A DNA stretch of 64,000 nucleotides from Halorientalis salina (lineage in GTDB: Archaea > Halobacteriota > Halobacteria > Halobacteriales > Haloarculaceae): assembly GCF_005049285.1 (NCBI RefSeq), contig NZ_SOSC01000001.1, positions 124,001 to 188,000 of the forward strand, written 5' to 3'. The notes beneath the pieces were generated by a model. The model was not told the origin of the DNA. It did not search any database and saw nothing but the letters and a program-made list of their open reading frames with translations. Below, one piece after another: positions 29,173 through 36,508 of the stretch. How positions within the stretch are numbered: the stretch's first letter is position 1; each line of letters begins with the position of its first letter. The translations under genes were made by a program, and so were the position numbers.

Positions 29173-29901
29173 ATGTTCGACATCGATTCTGAACTCACGG
29201 AACGTCTTCGCGCACAGGTCGGTATCGGGACGCTCATCGTGTTCATCGCAATGGTGCTGGTCGCGGCGATAGCGGCCGGCGTGCTGATCAATACGGCAGG
29301 GTTCTTACAGAGCAAGTCCGAGGCGACCGGGCAACAGAGCGGCGATCAGGTGACCAATCGGATCCAGGTGCTGGATACGACTGGTCTGAAAACGGACATG
29401 GACGGTGACACTCTCGGTGGGGTCCAGTTACTCGTCGCGAAAGCGCCCGGAGCGGGGGACATCGACCTGACAGGGGTGACGATTCAGTGGATCGACAGCA
29501 CCGGTTCGTACGGTGCGGTCCACGAGAAGGTGTTCGTCCAGAATGTCGAGGGCGAATTCGCCCATATCCCGATCAAAGACGATGACGGGTCCCTCGAGAC
29601 AGACTCCGACAACACTCCGGTCATCAACAGCCCGGACGACAGAGCGTTGCTCGTGATCGATCTCGGTGGAAACGATGCCGGAGGGGACGATCTGATCGGC
29701 GAGGCGTACAACGCCACGGACCCAAATAGCGACGACGACGACTTCCGGTCGGACTCCGGATCTGACGGTACGATTCGAAACACGGGCCTCGCGGAAGGAG
29801 AGACGGCGACACTTCGAATCACGACCCGGTCCGGAACCGCGACCACGGTTCAGTTGGTTGTGCCGGAGTCGCTCAGCGGCAAGACCGCCGTTCGACTGTA
29901 G
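29173..29901 (+). CDS. Archaellin (archaeal flagellin), lone copy
   Basis: 242 residues with the textbook archaellin N-terminus: a short leader, a processing site after Gln15 in RAQ-VGIG, then the hydrophobic assembly helix [20 protein letters not shown] followed by INTAGFLQ. The rest is a beta-rich acidic domain with one N-glycosylation sequon (NAT). Archaellins are usually in arl clusters, but no other motility gene lies nearby, so this may be a minor or phase-specific filament protein. The ATG follows a promoter region with two palindromes. Closing residues [12 protein letters not shown] look complete. Confidence 0.88.
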   Translation: MFDIDSELTERLRAQVGIGTLIVFIAMVLVAAIAAGVLINTAGFLQSKSEATGQQSGDQVTNRIQVLDTTGLKTDMDGDTLGGVQLLVAKAPGAGDIDLTGVTIQWIDSTGSYGAVHEKVFVQNVEGEFAHIPIKDDDGSLETDSDNTPVINSPDDRALLVIDLGGNDAGGDDLIGEAYNATDPNSDDDDFRSDSGSDGTIRNTGLAEGETATLRITTRSGTATTVQLVVPESLSGKTAVRL

Positions 29902-29926
29902 GCTCTCGTTTTCGACTCGGTGCAGA

Positions 29927-30367
29927 TCACTGCTCGGCCCGCAGGTCCTCCATCGCCCACGTCACGACCCGCGCCTCGACCAGCGCACGGACCTCGCTGT
30001 TGTCGGCGTCTTCGTACTCCTCGATGACGCGCTCGCTTTCTTCGAGCATCTCTCGTTCGAGCGGTTTCTGGTCGGGCTCCTCGCGGACGGCGTTGAGCAT
30101 CGCCTCGAAGTCCTCCCGGAGGTCGAAGTCCGCGCGGGCGGCGTTACATCGGGATAGCGGGCTCATCCCGGCGTCGAGTACCAGGTCGACGACGGTCTCC
30201 CAGTCGCTCTCACAGAAGTAGATGGAGACCTCGCCGACGATGTCCTGCCAGGCGATGGGGCCGCTGTTGTCCAGCAACTGGACGGCACGCGGCGGGATGT
30301 CGAGGCGCGTCGCGGTCTCGGGGTTCCCGCACAGGCAACACGGCTTCTGTCGCTTCCCCGTGTACAT
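29927..30367 (-). CDS. Hypothetical protein with N-terminal cysteine cluster
   Basis: 146 residues. The N-terminus MYTGKRQKPCCLCGNPETAT and a later FCESDW supply a CCxxC...C set that could bind zinc. The C-terminal half is helical and highly acidic. The ATG at 30367 was chosen over a GTG/ATG nine codons upstream because MYTGKR directly precedes the cysteine motif. It is divergent from tyrS. No family recognised. Confidence 0.62.
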   Translation of the reverse strand: MYTGKRQKPCCLCGNPETATRLDIPPRAVQLLDNSGPIAWQDIVGEVSIYFCESDWETVVDLVLDAGMSPLSRCNAARADFDLREDFEAMLNAVREEPDQKPLEREMLEESERVIEEYEDADNSEVRALVEARVVTWAMEDLRAEQ

Positions 30368-30425
30368 GCCCGCTGGTTGGGACCCAGCGAACAAATCCCC
30401 TTCCGTTCACCGACTCGACTGAGAA

Positions 30426-30435
30426 GCTTTTAATC
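30426..30435 (+). promoter_or_regulatory. TATA-like box of tyrS
   Basis: GCTTTTAATC is about 26 bases before the tyrS ATG at 30458, consistent with a leaderless transcript. Confidence 0.45.
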
Positions 30436-30457
30436 GGGTGCCGAGGGAATCGGGGGT

Positions 30458-31492
30458 ATGGACACGGCCGAACGGGTCGACCTCGTCACGCGCTACGCCG
30501 AGGAGGTCGTCACGGAGGACGAACTTGAGGAACTGCTGGCCGAGGAGTCGCCGTCGGCCTACATCGGCTACGCGCCGACCGGGGAGATGCACATCGGTCA
30601 CTTCACGACCATTCGGAAACTCGCCGACCTCCTGCGGGCCGACATCGACGTGACGGTCCTCATCGCCGACCTGCACGCCCACCTGGACAGCGAGAAGAGC
30701 CCGTGGGACTTACTCGACGCTCGGAGCGAGTACTACGAGGAAGCCATCCGCGGGATGCTCGACGCCGCCGGTGCGGACGGCGACGCTATCGAGTTCGTTC
30801 GCGGACGGGACTTCCAGCTCGACGAGGAGTACACCCTGGAGATGTACCGGATGGCCGCCGAGACGACGGTCTCGCGCGCCCAGCGCGCCGGCAGCGAGGT
30901 CGTCCGCGAGAGCGACAGCCCGAATCTGGGCGGACTCATCTACTCGCTGATGCAGAGCCTCGACGTGAAGGCACTGGACGCGGACATCGCCTACGGCGGG
31001 ATCGACCAGCGCGGCATCTACATGCTCGGCCGCGAACTGCTGCCCGACCACGGCGGCGACGCGCCCATCTGTCTGTTCGCCCCGCTCCTGTCGGGGCTCT
31101 CCGGCGGGAAGATGAGCGCCTCCGAAGCGTCCTCGAAGGTGAACCTCAACGACTCGCCCGAGGAAGTCGAAGAGAAGATCAACGGCGCGTACTGCCCGCA
31201 GGGGGAACTCGAGGACAACGGCGTCCTCGAATACATGCGCTACCTCGTGTTCCCGGTGCTCGCCGAGGACGACGAGCCGTTCGTCATCGAGCGCCCCGAA
31301 GAGTACGGCGGCGACATCAGCTTCGACAGCTACGAGGAACTGGAGACGGCGTTCGTCGAGGACGGGCTCCACCCGCAGGACCTGAAAAACGCGGCCGGCG
31401 AATACATCTCCGATATCATCGATCCGATCCGGCAGCGACTCGACGACCAGCCCGAACTCCTCGAAGAGGCCTATCCCGAAAAGTACGCGTAG
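30458..31492 (+). CDS. tyrS: Tyrosyl-tRNA synthetase
   Basis: 344 residues of the archaeal/eukaryotic TyrRS form, which lacks the bacterial C-terminal tRNA-binding domain. HIGH is at residues 45-48 (MHIGHF) and KMSAS at 218-222 (GGKMSAS). The tyrosine pocket segment YGGIDQRGIYML is present. It charges tRNA-Tyr. The start is set by the leaderless promoter spacing. It is convergent with a small glycine-zipper gene three bases away. Confidence 0.93.
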   Translation: MDTAERVDLVTRYAEEVVTEDELEELLAEESPSAYIGYAPTGEMHIGHFTTIRKLADLLRADIDVTVLIADLHAHLDSEKSPWDLLDARSEYYEEAIRGMLDAAGADGDAIEFVRGRDFQLDEEYTLEMYRMAAETTVSRAQRAGSEVVRESDSPNLGGLIYSLMQSLDVKALDADIAYGGIDQRGIYMLGRELLPDHGGDAPICLFAPLLSGLSGGKMSASEASSKVNLNDSPEEVEEKINGAYCPQGELEDNGVLEYMRYLVFPVLAEDDEPFVIERPEEYGGDISFDSYEELETAFVEDGLHPQDLKNAAGEYISDIIDPIRQRLDDQPELLEEAYPEKYA

Positions 31493-31495
31493 CGT

Positions 31496-31720
31496 TCAAC
31501 ACTCCGCTCGACACCGCTTCTCGAACTTGTCTCGGGCGTCCCCGGCGATGAAGCCGAAGGCACCGCCGAACCCGGCTCCGATGCCCGCCCCGACCGGCCC
31601 GAGCGGGCTTCCTGCGATCGCGCCGACCGTCGCGCCAGTCGCCGCGCCCTTCCTGGCATGGTTGCGCTTTCGTGGGAGCATCGCATCCTCACTAGGGAAT
31701 TCCGTGGCATAAATTCGCAT
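31496..31720 (-). CDS. Small glycine-zipper protein
   Basis: 74 residues. The middle carries repeated G-x3-G spacing (GAATGATVGAIAGSPLGPVG and GAGIGAGFGGAFGFIAG), the glycine-zipper pattern of small membrane-associating proteins. The ends are basic and cysteine-containing. The ATG at 31720 (MRIYATEFPS) is favoured over a GTG three codons upstream. Function unknown; membrane insertion is inferred from composition only. Confidence 0.6.
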   Translation of the reverse strand: MRIYATEFPSEDAMLPRKRNHARKGAATGATVGAIAGSPLGPVGAGIGAGFGGAFGFIAGDARDKFEKRCRAEC

Positions 31721-31855
31721 GGTCTCCACACTGAAATATCAGCGCTCTACCGTGTGGTCGGAGTCGGGGCTCGCGTCATGGCCCCACTCGGTGCAGATTA
31801 CAGCGCTACTCGATCGCTCCACGCTGGGCTATCGCTTCGAGAGAAGGAAGACGGT

Positions 31856-32212
31856 TCAGTCCGCGGTCGCCGGTTCCGGCTCGGCTTCGATGTCCTCGCC
31901 GAGCCATTCGTCGGCCCAGCGCTCGATCTCGTCGAACACCGGACACAGCGACTCGCCTTTCTCGGTCAAGCGGTAGTAGGTCGCGACGGGTGCGTCCTCC
32001 TCCATGCGACGGGTGACAAAGCCCATCTCCTGGAGGTCGTCGAGCACCCGCGAGAGCGTGCGGGAACTCGCGTCCGTCGACCGCTTGAGTTCGTTGAACC
32101 GTTTTTCCTCGCCGTGGAGGTCGTGGAGGATCACCAGCCGCCACTGCGAACCGATCTGTTCGAGCGACTCGATGACTGGACACGCCCCCTCGTTTTTGGA
32201 TTCGACTGACAT
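31856..32212 (-). CDS. HxlR family winged-helix regulator
   Basis: 118 residues with the HxlR layout: Cys11 in ACPVIESLEQIGSQWRLVIL, helix-turn-helix KRFNELKRSTDASSRTLSRV and wing FVTRRMEEDAPVATYYRLTE. HxlR proteins sense electrophiles, oxidants or redox state through the N-terminal cysteine and control a neighbouring gene. The divergent flavin reductase gene is the obvious target. The ATG at 32212 begins the domain; a frame reaching 32470 lies across the shared promoter and is spurious. Confidence 0.85.
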   Translation of the reverse strand: MSVESKNEGACPVIESLEQIGSQWRLVILHDLHGEEKRFNELKRSTDASSRTLSRVLDDLQEMGFVTRRMEEDAPVATYYRLTEKGESLCPVFDEIERWADEWLGEDIEAEPEPATAD

Positions 32213-32251
32213 CGGTTGCTGGTCACAACTATATCCGGAAACAGATAAATA

Positions 32252-32267
32252 GGTTCGGGTCCGAACC
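32252..32267. promoter_or_regulatory. Candidate HxlR operator between hxlR and the flavin reductase gene
   Basis: GGTTCGG-GT-CCGAACC is a perfect 7-base inverted repeat next to the TATA-like AGATAAATAG. Two direct copies of GGTAAC follow at 32269-32274 and 32286-32291. The position in the divergent promoter makes it the best candidate site for the regulator. Confidence 0.5.
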
Positions 32268-32357
32268 AGGTAACAGAATGAAACTGGTAACGAAACCGTC
32301 GAGGACAGGGCTGCCGACCGAATCGGAACTCCCGACGGGAACGGACCCGGCAGACCG

Positions 32358-32951
32358 ATGAAGATCGACCCGGACACCTTCGAGCGGTCCCTGTATCGGA
32401 CGATGACCGGCGCGGTCGTGCCCCGGCCCATCGGCTGGATATCGACGACGAGCGAGGACGGGGTCGACAACCTCGCGCCGTACAGCTACTTCAACGTCGT
32501 CAGCGTCGACCCGTCGGTCGTGATGTTCGCCCCCGTCGACGAGGGGCCGGACGCGCTGAAGGACTCTGCGCGAAACGTCCTCGATACCGGGGAGTTCGTG
32601 CACAACGTCGTGACGCGGGACCTCGCCGAGGCGATGAACGCGACGAGCGCGACGCTTCCAGCCGAGGAAAGCGAGTTCGACCACGCCGACATCGAGCGGG
32701 CCGAAAGCGAGACGGTCGCGCCGCCCCGGGTCGCCGCGGCCGACATCGCTTTCGAGTGTGAACTGTACGACGCCATCGACATCGGCATCTCGACGCTGAT
32801 CTTGGGCGAGATCACGATGGTTCACGTCGACGACTCGGTGACGACCTCGGAAGGGAAAGTCGACGTCGAGAAGGTCGATGCGGTCGGCAGATTGGCCGGG
32901 AACTGGTATGCGACGACCCGGGATCGGTTCCGACAGGAACGGCCGGACTGA
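32358..32951 (+). CDS. Flavin reductase-like split-barrel protein
   Basis: 197 residues with the FMN-binding split-barrel pattern: YRTMTGAVVPRPIGWISTTS, DNLAPYSYFNVVSVDPSVVM and EFVHNVV. Members reduce flavin with NAD(P)H or act as flavin-binding oxidoreductases. It is divergent from the HxlR regulator, which suggests redox- or aldehyde-responsive expression (inference). The frame starts MKIDPDTFERSLYR. Confidence 0.83.
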   Translation: MKIDPDTFERSLYRTMTGAVVPRPIGWISTTSEDGVDNLAPYSYFNVVSVDPSVVMFAPVDEGPDALKDSARNVLDTGEFVHNVVTRDLAEAMNATSATLPAEESEFDHADIERAESETVAPPRVAAADIAFECELYDAIDIGISTLILGEITMVHVDDSVTTSEGKVDVEKVDAVGRLAGNWYATTRDRFRQERPD

Positions 32952-32986
32952 GGGTTGGCTGAGGCATCTGGCTGTTGATCCGGTAC

Positions 32987-32992
32987 AAAAAA
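32987..32992 (-). terminator. Oligo-T terminator of the phosphotransferase gene
   Basis: Six A on the plus strand, 35 bases beyond the stop at 33027, give a T6 tract in the minus-strand transcript, the usual archaeal intrinsic termination signal. Confidence 0.4.
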
Positions 32993-33026
32993 GTTCGGGG
33001 AAGCGCGCCGGACTGCCTGACGGCGT

Positions 33027-34103
33027 CTATAGCGGTTCCTCGCCGTCGATGATGCGCATCGCGCGGTCGGCCAACTCCGGCACGCCGTCGCGCATCTTCG
33101 GGTACATCGGGTCGTCGCTGTTGCCTTCCAAGTACCGTCGGAAGAACATCTCTCCGAGACCGGCCAGTTTGTAGACGGCCAGCGCCCGGTAAAACCGGTC
33201 GTTCTCGAACTCGTAGCCGGTGTGGTCCTCGTAGCGTTCGACCAGTTGCTCCCGGGTGAGGTAATCCTCCTGGGCCATGAACGTCGAGGAAAGCGAGGAT
33301 GTCGAGGCCGGCGGGTCGGGGTCTTTCCCGTCCCACCAGTACGACAGCATCCAACCGAGGTCCGTGAAGGGGTCGCCCAGCGTCGCCATCTCCCAGTCGA
33401 AGATGCTGGCGATCTCGGGCGGCGTTCCCGGCGCGAACATCACGTTGTCGAGTTTGTAGTCCCCGTGGACCAGCGTGTGCGGGTGGTCTTCGGGCGCGTT
33501 CTCCTGGAGCCACTCCATCACGTCGTACAGCACCGGGACCTCACGCTCCTCGGCGGTGACGGAGAACGCCCACGTCAACTGTTCGCTCCACCGCTTGACC
33601 TGGCGCTGGGTGAACCCCTCGGGGTAGCCGAACTCGCCCAGTCCCACGGACTCGGGGTCGACCTCGTGAATCTCGGCGAGGCCGTCGACGAGTTCCGCGC
33701 CGATGGCCCGCCGGTGGTCGGGCGTGGCGAACCGGTCGGGTTCGTCCGTCCGGATCACGTCGCCCTCCTGGCGTTCCATGACGTAGAAGTCCGATCCGAT
33801 CACGTCGTGGTCGTCACAGGCCGCGACGGTCGTCGGGACGCGGACGGTCGTGTCCTGAAGCGCGTGGATGACCTTGTACTCCCGAAGCACGTCGTGTGCG
33901 TTCTCGGCGGTCTCGCCCGGCGGCGGCCGACGGATGACCAGTTCCTGCCCGCCCCAGGTCACGAACAGCGTCTCGTTGGAATGGCCCTCCTGGTGGTGTT
34001 CGACCTCGTAGTCGTCGACGGGACCCAGCTGGTCTTCGAGGTACGCAGCGAGCGCGTCCTGGTCGACGATGCGCTCGAAGTACTCCTCGCTCGCGTCCGT
34101 CAC
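33027..34103 (-). CDS. ACAD10/11-type phosphotransferase
   Basis: The 358-residue protein-kinase-like phosphotransferase has the catalytic loop LVHGDYKLDNVMFAP and the metal-binding FDWEMATLGDPF. This is the subfamily found with acyl-CoA dehydrogenases (in ACAD10/11 fused to one), thought to phosphorylate hydroxyacyl-CoAs. The divergent neighbour is an acyl-CoA dehydrogenase, matching that link. The only start giving the family N-terminus is a GTG at 34103. A TATA-like box near 34176-34182 points to a transcript start near 34150, where a 16-codon leader frame begins. Confidence 0.85.
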   Translation of the reverse strand: MTDASEEYFERIVDQDALAAYLEDQLGPVDDYEVEHHQEGHSNETLFVTWGGQELVIRRPPPGETAENAHDVLREYKVIHALQDTTVRVPTTVAACDDHDVIGSDFYVMERQEGDVIRTDEPDRFATPDHRRAIGAELVDGLAEIHEVDPESVGLGEFGYPEGFTQRQVKRWSEQLTWAFSVTAEEREVPVLYDVMEWLQENAPEDHPHTLVHGDYKLDNVMFAPGTPPEIASIFDWEMATLGDPFTDLGWMLSYWWDGKDPDPPASTSSLSSTFMAQEDYLTREQLVERYEDHTGYEFENDRFYRALAVYKLAGLGEMFFRRYLEGNSDDPMYPKMRDGVPELADRAMRIIDGEEPL

Positions 34104-34256
34104 GCCCGATCACTCCGTTCCGACCGGTCACTGCCCTCTGGTGCTAACATTGTAAGAGCCATTGGATCTACTCCTATGAATAAGTGGGGGTTCACCGGAG
34201 CGGGCGGAAAAATACCAGGGCATTGTTTTACATTGTTGCGTTCTCAAGGGAGGGGT

Positions 34257-35471
34257 ATGGTCGTCGAATACGAAGATTCCCCCACAGCACAGGAACTGCA
34301 GGAGAGCGCCAGGGAGTTCATGGAAACGGAGGTGCTCCCGGTCGAACGGGAGTATCTCGGCGAGGCGGAGGTCCCGATGGACGTCATCGAGGATCTGTTC
34401 GAGACCGCCAAGGAGTACGGCGTGTTCTGCCCGCAGATCGAGGAGGAGTACGGCGGTGGTGGCTACGACTTCCGCGACGTACTGCCGCTGTTCGAGGAGG
34501 CCGGTCGCTCGGTCCTGGGCCAGATGGCGATGCGAGTCGACGCCCCCGACGAGGGGAACATGCACACCCTCGAACTCGTCGGCACCGAGGAACAGAAAGA
34601 GAAGTGGCTGAAACCGCTCGTTCAGGGCGAGATCCGGTCGGGCTTCTCCATGACCGAGCCGCGAGACGGTGCCGGCTCGGACCCGAAGATGATGCGGACC
34701 ACAGCAGAAAAGGACGGCGACGAGTGGGTCATCAACGGCCACAAGTGGTGGACGACCCAGGGCGTCGAGGCCGACGTGTTGCTGGTGATGGCTCGGACAG
34801 ACATGGACGCTCACCCCTACGAGGGGACCTCGATCATCCTGGTCCCGGCCGACGCCGACGGCGTCGAGATCGTCAACTCCACGCCCCACATCGGCCAGAG
34901 CCTCGTCCCCGAGAGCCACGCCGAGATCCGCTATGACAACGTCCGCGTGCCCGAGGAGAACCTCCTCGGTGCCGAGAACGCCGGCTTCATGATCGCCCAG
35001 CAGCGTCTCGGCCCCGCTCGACTGACCCACTGCATGCGCTTTTCCGGGATGGCAGACCGCGCGCTCGGCATCGCGAAAGCGTACATGAGCGAACGCGAGG
35101 CCTTCGACGAGAACCTCTCGGAGAAACAGGCCCAGCGCTTCGAGCTGGCCGAACGCGAGACCCAGCTCCACGCGGCGCGGACGATGGTTCGCCACGCGGC
35201 CGAGAAGATCGCCCAGGGCGAGGAAGCCCGCATCGAGGTGGCGATGTCGAAGTACTTCACCGCCAACGTCGTCCAGGACACCATCGACTTCGCGGTCCAG
35301 GCCTGCGGCGGGGCGGGCATCTCCCGACACCTCCCGCTGGCGGACTTCTACGAGGCCAACCGCGCCTTCCGGATCGTCGACGGGGCCGACGAGGTCCACA
35401 AACGGTCGATCGCCCGCGCGGCCTTCGAGGACGTGCCCGAGGGCGAACTGACCAACCTCCCGCAGTTCTAG
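34257..35471 (+). CDS. Acyl-CoA dehydrogenase (ACAD10/11-like)
   Basis: 404 residues. Flavin and substrate segments FSMTEPRDGAGSDPKMMRTT and WVINGHKWWTTQGVEADVLL are present, and HKRSIARAAFE is near the end. The C-terminus AFRIVDGADEVHKRSIAR matches ACAD10/11-type dehydrogenases, where the usual catalytic Glu is replaced by an Asp in the DGADEVH stretch. With the divergent phosphotransferase it probably handles hydroxylated acyl-CoAs and passes electrons to ETF. The ATG at 34257 is the family start. Confidence 0.9.
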   Translation: MVVEYEDSPTAQELQESAREFMETEVLPVEREYLGEAEVPMDVIEDLFETAKEYGVFCPQIEEEYGGGGYDFRDVLPLFEEAGRSVLGQMAMRVDAPDEGNMHTLELVGTEEQKEKWLKPLVQGEIRSGFSMTEPRDGAGSDPKMMRTTAEKDGDEWVINGHKWWTTQGVEADVLLVMARTDMDAHPYEGTSIILVPADADGVEIVNSTPHIGQSLVPESHAEIRYDNVRVPEENLLGAENAGFMIAQQRLGPARLTHCMRFSGMADRALGIAKAYMSEREAFDENLSEKQAQRFELAERETQLHAARTMVRHAAEKIAQGEEARIEVAMSKYFTANVVQDTIDFAVQACGGAGISRHLPLADFYEANRAFRIVDGADEVHKRSIARAAFEDVPEGELTNLPQF

Positions 35472-35478
35472 CGTCCCG

Positions 35479-35484
35479 TTTTTT
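35479..35484 (+). terminator. Oligo-T terminator of the acyl-CoA dehydrogenase gene
   Basis: TTTTTT begins eight bases after the stop at 35471, a typical archaeal termination tract. Confidence 0.4.
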
Positions 35485-35622
35485 CGCTTCGGGTCACCTC
35501 ACTCGCGTTGCTCGCTGCGGACACCGCTCGCGGAAAAACTTACGCGAAAAAAGCGGAATTTGCGCAGGCACCAGTTCAGTGCATCGACTCCCTGTGGTTG
35601 ACGGATGCGTGACTGGGATCGT

Positions 35623-35865
35623 TCAAGCGCGGTTCGCTTCTCGTGAAACCAAACCCCAGTTTGAAACGAGAAACGGTGTCAGGTAGTTCAGAACGATCTT
35701 GGCAGAGAGAGCGGTAGATAGCCCCGCCGAAAGTAACATGTCGCCTTGGTTGTAGAGCGTCAACCACGTTCCGACGACGATCGTAATGGCAAGTGTCCGT
35801 CTCAAGTGTGGCGGGTGAAAACAGACCTCTGCCGAGCGTCGGACAGGATCTTTCATCCAGTACAT
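35623..35865 (-). CDS. nrtS: NrtS-like small membrane protein
   Basis: 80 residues with two membrane segments: TLAITIVVGTWLTLYNQGDM and KIVLNYLTPFLVSNWGLVS. The pattern VGT...L.NQGD.LL.....A...K...NYL.PF.VSN.G is that of the NrtS family, described as nitrate/nitrite transporters in cyanobacteria and widely annotated in haloarchaea. A second ATG three codons in is also possible. No nitrate genes are nearby, so the substrate is uncertain. Confidence 0.68.
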   Translation of the reverse strand: MYWMKDPVRRSAEVCFHPPHLRRTLAITIVVGTWLTLYNQGDMLLSAGLSTALSAKIVLNYLTPFLVSNWGLVSREANRA

Positions 35866-35988
35866 CGACTTCTATGCGATAATCCAGTGTTCTTCGATGC
35901 GGTCGCACACAGCCTGTACTGGGCAAGGTCGTTGCGGCCCGTTCGTCAGAACCGCCCACGGAGCAACGAGTCAGTAAGCAGTGAACTA

Positions 35989-36462
35989 CCCCGCCCTACC
36001 GCGCTTGGGGCTACTCGCCCCTCGTTTGTTGAGGGCGGGGTCGTCCGAAAATCGGAGATTTTCGTGATCACGAAAGACTTCGTCTTTCGAACGACTTCCT
36101 GGTTCTGCGTCGGCACTTGCACCCGACGTGGGCACAGCGTTAACGAGAGCGAAGCTCTCGTTCGCCCACCAGAAATCGGAGATTTCTGGGGACGGTCCCA
36201 GACTCCGCAGGCGACTTCCCTTGATAGGTGGTTCGGAGTGTCCCACTCCTACCGGCTCAACACTCGGCCACAACCGACGACGCACGCTTCTTATCGCGTT
36301 TGAACGTCGTCGGGAGCGTGGTGAGCATCTTACTACTTCTGTTCAACCGCGAAGGTAGTAAGGGTCTGCCGTCCAGTGAAAGTGAAACGATGGCGGGCGC
36401 TGTATCCTCTTCCTACTCACTCGCTAACGATCGCTCGTTGAGGAAGAGGGGGTTTAGCGCCC
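35989..36462. repeat. Hairpin-dense non-coding block, possible IS200/IS605-derived (PATE/MITE-like) element
   Basis: About 470 bases consist almost entirely of perfect inverted repeats. They are: 35989-36040 (9-base arms CCCCGCCCT, with an inner GGGGC hairpin), 36046-36064, 36071-36089, 36108-36128, 36142-36162, 36169-36189, 36189-36199, 36235-36249, 36274-36313, 36329-36362 and 36395-36462 (7- and 9-base stems, GGGCGCT and CCTCTTCCT, around an inner AACGA hairpin). Several have three-base GGA, GAA or TTC loops. No convincing protein gene fits. Large palindromes at both ends suggest a transposase-less relative of haloarchaeal IS200/IS605 elements, or a structured RNA. Confidence 0.55.
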
Positions 36463-36508
36463 TGCACCACAGAAGCTAAACCGACGCGCCCCACCGATGT
36501 GGGTATAG

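Noticed and set aside
33222-34256. Upstream extension of the acyl-CoA dehydrogenase frame
   Set aside because: This part is antisense to the phosphotransferase gene; the family N-terminus starts at the ATG at 34257.
35986-36285. 99-codon frame on the minus strand over the hairpin block
   Set aside because: Each perfect hairpin forces its codons, there is no recognisable domain, and the frame covers only part of the block. A decayed transposase tail remains possible but cannot be supported.
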